From an uncultured Sphingorhabdus sp. (GTDB lineage: Bacteria; Pseudomonadota; Alphaproteobacteria; Sphingomonadales; Sphingomonadaceae), in the NCBI GenBank assembly GCA_937873665.1, contig CALMYW010000394.1:186001-250000 (forward strand): DNA of 64,000 nt, read 5' to 3'. Shown in pieces: positions 19,031 to 26,415 of this stretch (the stretch's first letter is position 1; each line of letters opens with the position of its first letter). The notes under the pieces were generated by a model that was not told the DNA's origin, searched no databases, and saw only the letters and a list, made by a program, of their open reading frames with translations. The position numbers were made by a program, and so were the translations under genes.

Positions 19031-19779
19031 GTAAGATTAGCGAGACCGAAACGGTGATCAAAAAGATCATCCCCTATTTGGTCCGCCGAGGTTATGACGT
19101 CGATAAGGACTTTACCTTCGAATACCCGACGACTGGGACAGCCAGGGCAAGTCTAGGATTTGTTGACATTTTGGTTCGTCGTGCTGGCAAGATCGCATTT
19201 CTCGTGGAAGCCAAGCGAATTGCTAAAACTCTCTCTCAGAAAGATCGTGACCAAGCTGTCGCTTATGGATCGGACTGCAAAGCTGCGTTTGTTGTGCTCA
19301 CCAATGGAAATCAATTTGAGAGCTTAAATCCCACTACCGGAAAGCGGATCAGATGGAATGGAAAACTGAGTGACAAAGTGCCGTCAAAAGCCGAATTGGC
19401 CGCGGCGGTAAGCGCTCTTAGGAAAGATCCTTTCCTTTCCGAAGTAACGATAAGCGGAGATGCATCACTACCGTTTCGACCAGGCTTGCCACTCAAGCAG
19501 CTCAATGCTCTGTTTTCCAGGTGTCACAATACAATCCGAAAGATCGAAAAGAACGAAGACTACGCGTTCACGGACTTCGCAAAACTCCTATTTTTGAAAC
19601 TGCTTGAAGAAAAATCTGACTCAGATGGAGCGCCGTTACCTTACAGCTACCGCTTCCACGAACTTGCCGAGAAACCGGAAGTAGAGGCCGATCAGATTAA
19701 GACTGCTATCCTTGCAATGCTGGATAGCGTCAAAAAAATACGCCCTACGGCGATGTTTTGCACGAGGAGTTACATCTGA
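19027..19779 (+). CDS. Fused restriction-modification gene, 5' part: HsdR_N nuclease and HsdM N-terminal region
   Basis: A 250-residue frame starting at a GTG that overlaps the lepA stop. Residues 1-120 match the type I R-subunit N-terminal nuclease, with PD-(D/E)xK elements GFVDILVRR and FLVEAKR and the trailing [18 protein letters not shown]. From about 150 it becomes the helical N-terminus of an N6-adenine methylase ([25 protein letters not shown]). The frame breaks at A7 (19732-19738): one extra A, or a -1 slip, continues into the next frame as [13 protein letters not shown]. The last 13 residues after the A7 look out of frame. Composition is AT-richer than the neighbours. Confidence 0.8.
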   Translation: MSKISETETVIKKIIPYLVRRGYDVDKDFTFEYPTTGTARASLGFVDILVRRAGKIAFLVEAKRIAKTLSQKDRDQAVAYGSDCKAAFVVLTNGNQFESLNPTTGKRIRWNGKLSDKVPSKAELAAAVSALRKDPFLSEVTISGDASLPFRPGLPLKQLNALFSRCHNTIRKIEKNEDYAFTDFAKLLFLKLLEEKSDSDGAPLPYSYRFHELAEKPEVEADQIKTAILAMLDSVKKIRPTAMFCTRSYI

Positions 19780-21494
19780 AGAATGCGAAGACGTTTCGAA
19801 AAATGGTCATTGAACTTTCGGGCGTTTCGTTTCGGGATAGTCGCACTGATTCGAAAGGAGCAGCGTTTGAGTATTTTGTGCGAGCTACATTAAAAGGAAA
19901 AAAGCTAGGGCAATATTTCACACCGAGGCCACTAGTTGAGCTTATGCACGCAATTGTTGGCGCGGAGAAGGTTCTGAATACACTCGCATACAATGGTGAT
20001 ATGCGCGTTGTTGACCCGGCTTGTGGAACAGGAGGATTTTTGGTTTATTTGATGCTTGCTTCGGTTGAGCAAGCCGAAATGTTGCACTCGTCCGGAAAAA
20101 TCAACGAAAACAGAAAATTTGAACTCATTTCGAAGATTAAGCAGAGTGTTTTTTTTGGTGCTGATGCTCATGATGGAGTTGCCTCCTCGGCAAAAATGAA
20201 CATGATTATTGCTGGCGATGGCCATTCCAATATCCAGTGTGAAGATACTTTGTCTAAAAAATCAAGTATTTGGAGCACAGGCAACGCCAATATAGACCTC
20301 ATAATTACTAATCCTCCGTTTGGTACCTCGGAGTCCGAAAACATCACCGATGATGATCTCGATCAATTTCCAGTTAAGGGGGCCAAGGGGCAAATTTTAT
20401 TCCTGCAAAAAATGGCTCAAACGGTAAAGGCTGGCGGAGAGATTTGTACGGTTATCGACGAGGGACTTCTCAACACTGAGCAGGCGGCTCCGCTTCGCAA
20501 ATACCTTCTAGAGCATATGATACTACGAGGAGTCGTTCGTCTACCAGATACCACGTTCAAACCCAATAAAATCAACGTAAAGTCATCCGTCTTGCATTTT
20601 GTTAAGCGCTCCACACCGAATGCTGACTTAGATCATGATTATCCAGTGCTGTTCTTGGACGTCGAAACGCTCGGCTATCACGGTTCTGGTGAGGCCATCC
20701 GCAATCTGAATTTCAATGCTATTATGGCAAGCATTGCGTCTGAGTACCACGGCCAAGAGCGCGACAAACAAAATTCCAAGAAAGTCGGCGACGGCTGGCG
20801 CTGGTTTACGCGCTCGAGTTTGGAAATTGGCGCTGACAGCACTTCACGTTTTGACCTGAAGTACTGGGACCCTAAGCTTACTGATCGACTTCATGCACTG
20901 CAAATCGCCGGGACCAAAACAATCAAGGATTTGAACCTTCTGAAAACAAAAAGGGGTAAGAGCCCTGCTTCAGCATTATATGTCGACGAAGCAGACGGCT
21001 ATGCACTCGTAGTAAAAGCAGGCTCTAATATAACCAAGCTGGGAACAATCGCGTTCGAAGGCGATTATATCGAAAAGAATGTCTACGATGAGATGAAATC
21101 GGTTCATGTCGAGGATGGCGATGTACTGCTTTCTTCAACCGGCGATGGAACGCTTGGTAAATGCGCAGTTTATCGTGGAGAAGCGCCCGCTATCTTTGAT
21201 GGGCATGTCACTCTGATCCGCGTCGATCAGAGCAAAATTTATCCCGAATATCTATGTGACTATCTTCGCTCCGGATTTGGGGCTGAGCAGATATCTCGAC
21301 TGTTTACTGGCTCGACTGGCTTAATCGAACTTCCGCCTGAACAGGTGGATAGTATACTCGTGCCGCTGCCTGACTTTGCTACGCAACAGGCACTTTCAAA
21401 CCAGCTTCGTCATGCAGAGACATCATTCGCTTCAGCCGTCGGCGATGCAAACTTAGCTTTGAACAAAGCACAGCAGAAATTTCGTGATAACTGA
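19758..21494 (+). CDS. Fused restriction-modification gene, 3' part: N6-adenine methylase plus specificity domain
   Basis: A 578-residue frame (apparent TTG start; more likely read by frame shift from the preceding part). SAM motif I is DPACGTGGFLVYLM, the catalytic motif is NPPFGT, and QYFTPRPLVELM marks the HsdM-type methylase. From about residue 365 there is an HsdS-like target-recognition domain (SVHVEDGDVLLSSTGDG, then IELPPEQVDSILVPLPDFATQQAL). With the 5' part the whole would be about 822 residues: nuclease, methylase and one recognition domain in one chain, like type IIG/IIL or single-chain type I-like enzymes. Only one recognition domain is present, so a dimer or an asymmetric site is likely (inference). 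Confidence 0.85.
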   Translation: MHEELHLKNAKTFRKMVIELSGVSFRDSRTDSKGAAFEYFVRATLKGKKLGQYFTPRPLVELMHAIVGAEKVLNTLAYNGDMRVVDPACGTGGFLVYLMLASVEQAEMLHSSGKINENRKFELISKIKQSVFFGADAHDGVASSAKMNMIIAGDGHSNIQCEDTLSKKSSIWSTGNANIDLIITNPPFGTSESENITDDDLDQFPVKGAKGQILFLQKMAQTVKAGGEICTVIDEGLLNTEQAAPLRKYLLEHMILRGVVRLPDTTFKPNKINVKSSVLHFVKRSTPNADLDHDYPVLFLDVETLGYHGSGEAIRNLNFNAIMASIASEYHGQERDKQNSKKVGDGWRWFTRSSLEIGADSTSRFDLKYWDPKLTDRLHALQIAGTKTIKDLNLLKTKRGKSPASALYVDEADGYALVVKAGSNITKLGTIAFEGDYIEKNVYDEMKSVHVEDGDVLLSSTGDGTLGKCAVYRGEAPAIFDGHVTLIRVDQSKIYPEYLCDYLRSGFGAEQISRLFTGSTGLIELPPEQVDSILVPLPDFATQQALSNQLRHAETSFASAVGDANLALNKAQQKFRDN

Positions 21495-21513
21495 ATAAGA
21501 TCAATTGATTGTG

Positions 21514-21640
21514 GAATTACGGTGCCACAATTACGGTGCAATTACGGCGCCAGTTTACTAAATTCACTAAATTCCCGTCTGCCCACGCCGCCCGCAAAGC
21601 CGGGGACACCGAATACGATGTCCCCGTTTTGCTACTCCTC
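21514..21640. repeat. REP/RAYT-like repeat remnant with hairpin
   Basis: Three close copies of AATTACGG(T/C)GC(C/A) (about 21515-21552) run into CAGTTTACTAAATTCACTAAATTC, a motif I associate with flanks of IS200-like REP-associated transposases. A hairpin follows (GGGGACA with TGTCCCC, about 21600-21630, then GTTTT) that could terminate transcription of the restriction gene. No transposase frame is present, so this is a scar at the right end of the insert. Confidence 0.55.
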
Positions 21641-21702
21641 CTTCTCACCCCCCAGGCAAAAACGTATCCCCGGCCTACGCCATGGCTTCGGCGGGCAAGC
21701 CC

Positions 21703-22770
21703 TTACCCACTTGGCAAATAGGTATCCCCCTTCCAGCCTCCGCCCTGCTCTGGCGGACTGGCCGGCGCCTCACTCTCCACCCGCCGGTTTGCCCGCCACT
21801 CCGCCTCTGCCGCAGAGCGTTCCCTGTGGCTACCGCCTAGCCAGTTCAGGCGCGTGCGGGCGACCTCGTCCTTCACCATATCTTCCTCATTCAAATAAAA
21901 TGGCATGCGCGGGCGGGTGTAGGGCTCTATCGCCGGGTGTGCGGGGTCGGTGATGCCCTGCCCTCCGTCCTGCTCTGTGCCTGGCTCTGGGCCCTGCCCT
22001 ATGGCATCCTCTGCCTGTTCCCGCGTGCGTTGGCGCATCGCCTCTGCGCTGGCCTTTTCCCATGCTCCATGCCGGGCATCCTCCAGCGCGCGGCTGGCCT
22101 CTGTGCTCCACGGGCCGCCATGCGGGGCGGTGTGGAAATGTTCGCGGATCAATTCCATGCTGACGCCGCCAATATCCATCACCACCTCGATATGCGTCAG
22201 CTGGCGCAGCGCGAAATCGGCGGCGATGGCGTTGCCCTCTGCCCGGAAGAAATATTCCTCGCGGATCTTCGCCTGATATTTCTGGCAGAGGCGGGCCATG
22301 GTCGCTTCATGGCTGTTATGCGCGGCGGCGAAGGCGGCGTCGCGCTCCGCCGCTTTCTGCGCGGCTTCCTCCTCCCACTCCTTTCGCCATTCCTCTTTCA
22401 GTTTCTGGATGCCGTGTGGCAGGCTGCTCGCCGGGCGGCCGGAAAGGTTGAGGTTGCCGCCATACAGCTCCGGAAAGCGTTGCTGCACGATCCACATCAT
22501 CGCGCGGGTGTTATATTTGCGCCGTTCTAGGATCACCTGGCCATCCTTCAGCAGCTTTTCGGGCGTGCCGTGGATGGCATGATCCATCAGCGTATCGAGC
22601 ACGCGGCGCGCGCCCATTTCGATCGCTGTGTCCCACACGGCGGCAAAGCTTTCCGCGCCTTCCGACCGTTTGAGGTTGTAGAAACTGTTGGCGCTGACGC
22701 CTACGGCAGTGGCCGACATTTCCACACTGCCATTGACCGACAGACAGGCGATGAAGGCGCGTTGCCGCAT
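21703..22770 (-). CDS. Sphingomonad HTH protein, 5' end damaged by a G-rich tract
   Basis: The 355 residues from the internal ATG contain an N-terminal helix-turn-helix resembling phage terminase small subunits (MRQRAFIACLSVNGSVEMSATAVGVSANSFYNLKR, split here by description only: residues 1-35), then a basic segment and a long charged, probably helical body ending in a variable tail. The frame reads back through KRLRSNGLNP into a Pro-rich stretch and a well-placed ATG at 22917 (SD AAGGAAAAGG), but an in-frame TGA at 22819-22821 inside the G-rich tract interrupts it. Either the assembly is wrong there or the gene is broken. The function is unknown. Confidence 0.65.
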   Translation of the reverse strand: MRQRAFIACLSVNGSVEMSATAVGVSANSFYNLKRSEGAESFAAVWDTAIEMGARRVLDTLMDHAIHGTPEKLLKDGQVILERRKYNTRAMMWIVQQRFPELYGGNLNLSGRPASSLPHGIQKLKEEWRKEWEEEAAQKAAERDAAFAAAHNSHEATMARLCQKYQAKIREEYFFRAEGNAIAADFALRQLTHIEVVMDIGGVSMELIREHFHTAPHGGPWSTEASRALEDARHGAWEKASAEAMRQRTREQAEDAIGQGPEPGTEQDGGQGITDPAHPAIEPYTRPRMPFYLNEEDMVKDEVARTRLNWLGGSHRERSAAEAEWRANRRVESEAPASPPEQGGGWKGDTYLPSG

Positions 22771-22800
22771 GGGGTTGAGGCCGTTGGAGCGCAGCCGCTT

Positions 22801-22900
22801 GGGGGGCGGGGGGGGTATTCAAACGGGGGGGGGGGGGTGTTGGGGGGAGAGAGGGGGGGGGAGGGGTGGGGGTGGGGGGGGGGTTCCGGGTGGGGGGGGT
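22801..22900. other. Low-complexity poly-G tract
   Basis: About 100 bases, roughly four-fifths G, with runs of up to 13 G broken by single T, A or C. It lies exactly where the N-terminal codons of the leftward HTH gene should be. It resembles a sequencing or consensus artefact rather than normal coding sequence. Confidence 0.8.
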
Positions 22901-23014
22901 AGGATGTCCTGTGCCATGGGCCTTTTCCTTGCTTCATGAAAAGGCAAGGCAGCTATCGCATGCGGGGGCGTGTAGGACAGCGGTTTTTTGTGGGGGAGCG
23001 GGTGGAAGGAAAGA

Positions 23015-23095
23015 CCGTAGCCCTGAGCCTGTCGAAGGGCGCTTTTCAGGTTAGCTTAAACCTTGAGGCGTGCTTCGACAGGCTCAGCACTACGG
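23015..23095. repeat. Paired inverted repeat, CTGAGCCTGTCGAAGG family (copy 1)
   Basis: Arms CCGTAGCCCTGAGCCTGTCG and its near-complement ending GGCTCAGCACTACGG flank a short spacer. Sister copies lie at 24396-24462, 60864-60945 and 62702-62784. It sits between the HTH gene and the LysR gene and probably forms a long hairpin in RNA. Confidence 0.85.
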
Positions 23096-23109
23096 CGCTT
23101 TACTGCCAC

Positions 23110-24033
23110 TCAGGCGGCGTCGGCTATGCGGTAGCGGGCTTCGGTTTCGGCGACCGAGGCGCGGATGAAATCGCCGATATGATCGAGCAAGGCGCGGACA
23201 TGCGGTTGCTGGCGCGCGGCGGCGGTCGTCACCAGCCAGCCGGGGGTGGTGAGTTCGGGGATTGGCGGGAAGAGGCGGACGAGGCCGCTATGCGTATCGC
23301 CGATCAGGCAGGGCATCACCGCCGCGCCCATCCCTGCCCTTGCGGCGGAGATCACGGCGGAGAGCGTGTTGGCGCGGTGGACGATCTGCATATCGGGGCC
23401 AAGGCTATCGATCCAGCGGTCGATCTGCCCGACGCCGGGGCCAGCAAAGCTGATGAAGGGGAAGCGGGTGAGCCCGTCATAGCTGTTGGGTATGCCGAGC
23501 TGCTCGGCCAGATCGCGGTGGACATAGACGCTTTCGTGCAGCTCTACGATGCGGCGGATGACGAGGCTTTCGTCTTGCGGCGGGGTGCCGAAACGGATCG
23601 CGATATCCGCCTCCCCCCGCGCAATATCGAGCGCGCGGTCGTCCACAATGATCTCCGCGACCACGGCGGGGTGTTTCGCACGAAAGGCGGCGATGGCGGG
23701 CATCAGCCAGACATTGGCAGCGCTTTCGACCGTGGTGAGGCGCACGGTGCCGCTGAGGCGACGCCCTTCGGCGGCGACGCTGTTTTGCAAGGCCTCGACC
23801 TCGCGCTCGACGCGTTCCGCATGCGGCAGCATCGCCTGCCCCCGCACCGAAAGCGTATAGCCGCTGGGGCTGCGCACAAAGAGCGGGGTACCGAGCGCTT
23901 CCTCGAGCATGGTGATGCGGCGCGAGACGGTGGCCTGCGCGACCTTCAGGCTGCGCCCCGCGGCGAGCGTGCTGCCCGTGCGCGCGACGGCGAGGAAGAA
24001 ACGCAGGTCGTTCCAATCGAACATGGCCTCCAT
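23110..24033 (-). CDS. LysR-family transcriptional regulator
   Basis: A 307-residue LysR protein. The winged HTH is at residues 4-65 (FDWNDLRFFLAVARTGSTLAAG, RRITMLEEALGTPLFVR) and the effector-binding domain follows (EADIAIRFGTPPQDE). The start could be the ATG at 24033 or 24024; homologues usually begin MFDWNDLRFF, which favours 24024. A palindrome TATTCA-ATTT-TGAATA lies 13 bp upstream and the 38-residue peptide gene is divergent, the classic LysR arrangement. A 404-residue open frame on the other strand here is a shadow. Confidence 0.92.
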   Translation of the reverse strand: MEAMFDWNDLRFFLAVARTGSTLAAGRSLKVAQATVSRRITMLEEALGTPLFVRSPSGYTLSVRGQAMLPHAERVEREVEALQNSVAAEGRRLSGTVRLTTVESAANVWLMPAIAAFRAKHPAVVAEIIVDDRALDIARGEADIAIRFGTPPQDESLVIRRIVELHESVYVHRDLAEQLGIPNSYDGLTRFPFISFAGPGVGQIDRWIDSLGPDMQIVHRANTLSAVISAARAGMGAAVMPCLIGDTHSGLVRLFPPIPELTTPGWLVTTAAARQQPHVRALLDHIGDFIRASVAETEARYRIADAA

Positions 24034-24045
24034 ATAGCATCAGGC

Positions 24046-24061
24046 TATTCAATTTTGAATA
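24046..24061. promoter_or_regulatory. Palindromic LysR-type operator
   Basis: TATTCAATTTTGAATA is a perfect inverted repeat containing the T-N11-A LysR core. It sits in the gap between the divergent LysR gene and the 38-residue peptide gene, so it is the likely site for autoregulation and control of the divergent gene. Confidence 0.65.
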
Positions 24062-24177
24062 ACCGTTCGCCGAAAGAAATGCTCACACCCCGCGAAGCAA
24101 AGGCCTATCCAAGGGTCATCAGGAAAACACCCTCTCCCCCGATTTCCTGAAGAACAAGAGCATAAAAGGAAAAGACA

Positions 24178-24294
24178 ATGACTTATGACTACCGCCTGCG
24201 TTCCGCCGTTGCCGCCGTGTTTGCGACAGCATCGACCTTCCTGTTCGCGCTGACGAGCATTACCGGGCAAGCCGGAATGATCGGGGCGCTGTAA
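24178..24294 (+). CDS. Small 38-residue membrane peptide
   Basis: ATG at 24178, preceded by AAAGGAAAAGA, opens a 38-codon frame: a short basic start (MTYDYRLRSA) followed by one hydrophobic segment (VAAVFATASTFLFALTSIT) and a glycine-containing tail, ending TAA. It has its own strong terminator 44 bp downstream and a divergent LysR regulator upstream, which supports it being a real gene. I do not recognise the family. It could be a small membrane peptide, or an uncleaved or cleaved signal-like product. Confidence 0.65.
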   Translation: MTYDYRLRSAVAAVFATASTFLFALTSITGQAGMIGAL

Positions 24295-24337
24295 GGAATG
24301 ACGCGAAACCCCCTTTCCTCTCCCCTAGGAAAAAGAT

Positions 24338-24374
24338 GAGCCCGGTGCCCCCTTCACCGGGCTCTTCCTTTTTG
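24338..24374 (+). terminator. Rho-independent terminator after the 38-residue peptide gene
   Basis: A perfect 10-bp stem GAGCCCGGTG with CACCGGGCTC around a CCCCCTT loop, then TTCCTTTTT. Confidence 0.9.
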
Positions 24375-24395
24375 AGCATATTAGTCGAAACATTA

Positions 24396-24462
24396 CCGCA
24401 GCCCTGAGCCTGTCGAAGGGCGCTTGTCGGCTAGGCGTGCTTCGACAGGCTCAGCACTACGG
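24396..24462. repeat. Paired inverted repeat, CTGAGCCTGTCGAAGG family (copy 2)
   Basis: CCGCAGCCCTGAGCCTGTCG and GCTTCGACAGGCTCAGCACT arms with a short spacer, between the small-peptide terminator and the lipoprotein stop. Confidence 0.85.
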
Positions 24463-24492
24463 TTTGCATTTGGATACTGTAAGCTCGAGACC

Positions 24493-25077
24493 TTAAGGTC
24501 GGCGCGGGAGTTTGAGCAGCTTTGCCTTCATCGCCTCGTTGCTGCTGTCCATCCAGCTCATCGGGCGCACCTCGACCATGATATTGCGGCGCAGATAATG
24601 GAGCGCCCCGCCAATCCCGGCATCCTGATACTGCATGAACGCAACGTCCGCGTCGCCGGGCAGCTTTTCAAGCTTTCCGGCGCGCATCATCGTGGGGTTG
24701 GCGCGCGTCTGGGCGTAGTAGACAGGGTCGGTCCAGATCATGTTGACGCGCAGGTCATTATCCTTGCCCTTGTACACGCACCCGGCCATCCCGCTGCTCG
24801 CATATTCAAGCTCCGGCTTGCCAGCCTCTACGGCAAAGCCCATCGCCGTCGTCACCTCTTCGGGCGTGAAGATGCAGACAGCCTTGGCCATGTCTTCCTT
24901 GCTCATCGGCCCGCCCGGTATCGGCACCGGCGCAGCGCTGGCAGAGGGTGCGGCGGGAGCGGGGGTGGAATCGTCCGCCTGGGTCGCATTGGCGGCCTGA
25001 TCCTCCCCGCCCCCGCCGCAGGCGACAAGCGCCATCGCGGAAGCTGCAACAATGAACTGGTGAACGACGGTGCGCAT
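24493..25077 (-). CDS. Putative lipoprotein of unknown function
   Basis: A 194-residue protein with a lipoprotein signal (FIVAASAMALVACGG; Cys at about residue 20), a low-complexity Ala/Pro/Ser linker (about 25-55) and a compact C-terminal domain with two cysteines (AVCIFTPEEV and GMAGCVYKG) that could form a disulfide. ATG at 25077 has the strong SD CAGGAGGA. The domain resembles short periplasmic lipoproteins of the DUF3558-like kind only loosely. It is divergent from the LuxR-type gene with the shared palindrome in between. Confidence 0.8.
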   Translation of the reverse strand: MRTVVHQFIVAASAMALVACGGGGEDQAANATQADDSTPAPAAPSASAAPVPIPGGPMSKEDMAKAVCIFTPEEVTTAMGFAVEAGKPELEYASSGMAGCVYKGKDNDLRVNMIWTDPVYYAQTRANPTMMRAGKLEKLPGDADVAFMQYQDAGIGGALHYLRRNIMVEVRPMSWMDSSNEAMKAKLLKLPRRP

Positions 25078-25153
25078 ATGTTTTCCTCCTGTCGGGCAGC
25101 GCGGAGCCACCCCGATTCGAGCGCCCTTGTGTCGGCATTTGCGCAACTTGGCG

Positions 25154-25169
25154 CTATTCAAATGGGTAG
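25154..25169. promoter_or_regulatory. Operator-like element upstream of the LuxR-type gene
   Basis: CTATTCAAATGGGTAG ends 21 bp before the LuxR-type start codon and matches 13 of 16 positions of the perfect palindrome at 26351-26366. It is a likely autoregulatory site (inference from placement and similarity). Confidence 0.5.
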
Positions 25170-25190
25170 GGCGGTGCTAGACCTTAAGTT

Positions 25191-26345
25191 ATGGAGAGCC
25201 GGAAACTGATCGCGGCCTATGACGCGGTAATTTCAGACATTTATGAAGCAGCGCTCTCCCCTGCGCACTGGGATGTCGCGCTCACCTCGCTCATTAGCCA
25301 TTTCAGCCCGCCGCGCTGGGATGTGGCGATGTTGGTGTGGGAAAGGCTACAGCCCGCCACAGGCCGTTTCATCGGGGCGGCAGGGGTGAACGACTTTGCC
25401 CGCGCCGGATATATCACAATGTTTGCCGGACGACAGGCTTGGAGCATGGCGGGCCATGCCATTCCCGTTGGTCAGGTTGTGCACAGCGACGAAATCGTTG
25501 CGCGTGACAGGTTCAAGCAGGATGAATTCTACAAAAGCTTCCTGTCCAACTGGGATATCGAAGTGTCGATCATCGCTTCGCTCGACCGGCACGGGCAGGA
25601 TCATCTGGGCCTTTGCATGCCGGGGCCGGATCAACGCGACACCAGCGGGCTGCGCGAAGCCGTGACCCGCCTTGTCCCGCATATCCAGCGCGCCAGCCGG
25701 ATCAGCCGCCGTATCGGAGAGGCCGATCTGCGCGCCGCCAATGCAGAGGCTGCGCTGGATGCCTCACCCTCGATTGTCATGTCATTGGGGCCGGATCTGG
25801 AACTGCTGCATGCCAATGCGACGGCGCAGCGCTGGATCGAAAAGACCGAGGGGCTCGTGACCACCAACGTCAAGGTGCGCTTTGCCGACCGCGAAGCGCA
25901 GGAACGGCTGGCGCGGCTCGCACGCGGCGAAGGCGAGGCGCGCACCGAAAACATCCCGATCAATGACAATGGCACAACCGTTTTCCTGGTCGCCATGCGG
26001 GTCGATCCAAAGGTCGGCGCAGGATTTGCAGTCGCCAATGGCGGAGCGACGATTTTGCTGGTCGGTGGCGGCAGGCGGGATGTTTCAGACGAAATCATCA
26101 CCCGTTTGCGCGACTGGTTCGACCTGACACCGTCGGAAGCGAAGATCGCCGCCTATGTCGCGGACGGCAAGACGATGGAAGAATATGCCCGAGACCGCGG
26201 TGTTTCGGTCAACGCCGCGCGTTTCCTGATGAAGGGCGTGTTCGGCAAAACCGGGGTCGGAAGACAGGCCGAATTGGCGGCGCTGCTGCGCGAAGCACCG
26301 CTCAATTGGCAAAGCCCGATCGACCGCTTTTTGACTGCCCACTGA
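25191..26345 (+). CDS. LuxR-type helix-turn-helix regulator
   Basis: A 384-residue regulator. The first about 170 residues form a sensor-like region (IYEAALSPAHWDVALTSLI onward), the middle about 190-290 looks PAS-like, and the C-terminus is a LuxR/GerE HTH (FDLTPSEAKIAAYVADGKTM then VSVNAARFLMKGVFGKTG). There is no response-regulator receiver domain or acyl-homoserine lactone domain, so its signal is unknown. The start codon has a weak SD. The tandem RICIN-PAN genes follow 70 bp downstream and share an operator-like element, so they are its likely targets. Confidence 0.85.
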   Translation: MESRKLIAAYDAVISDIYEAALSPAHWDVALTSLISHFSPPRWDVAMLVWERLQPATGRFIGAAGVNDFARAGYITMFAGRQAWSMAGHAIPVGQVVHSDEIVARDRFKQDEFYKSFLSNWDIEVSIIASLDRHGQDHLGLCMPGPDQRDTSGLREAVTRLVPHIQRASRISRRIGEADLRAANAEAALDASPSIVMSLGPDLELLHANATAQRWIEKTEGLVTTNVKVRFADREAQERLARLARGEGEARTENIPINDNGTTVFLVAMRVDPKVGAGFAVANGGATILLVGGGRRDVSDEIITRLRDWFDLTPSEAKIAAYVADGKTMEEYARDRGVSVNAARFLMKGVFGKTGVGRQAELAALLREAPLNWQSPIDRFLTAH

Positions 26346-26350
26346 TGAAA

Positions 26351-26366
26351 CTACCCGAATGGGTAG
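26351..26366. promoter_or_regulatory. Perfect palindrome upstream of the RICIN-PAN genes
   Basis: CTACCCGAATGGGTAG is a 6-4-6 perfect inverted repeat, 49 bp before the first RICIN-PAN start codon. A 13/16 copy lies before the regulator gene. It is a likely binding site for the LuxR-type protein. Confidence 0.55.
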
Positions 26367-26415
26367 CGCACGAAATCGCTGAGCATGCTTCCATTTTCCC
26401 GGATGGGAGAATGGC

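Noticed and set aside
22936..24150. A 404-codon open frame on the plus strand over the LysR gene
   Set aside because: It is antisense to a convincing LysR protein; its translation has no recognisable domain and is biased as expected from the opposite strand of GC-rich coding DNA.
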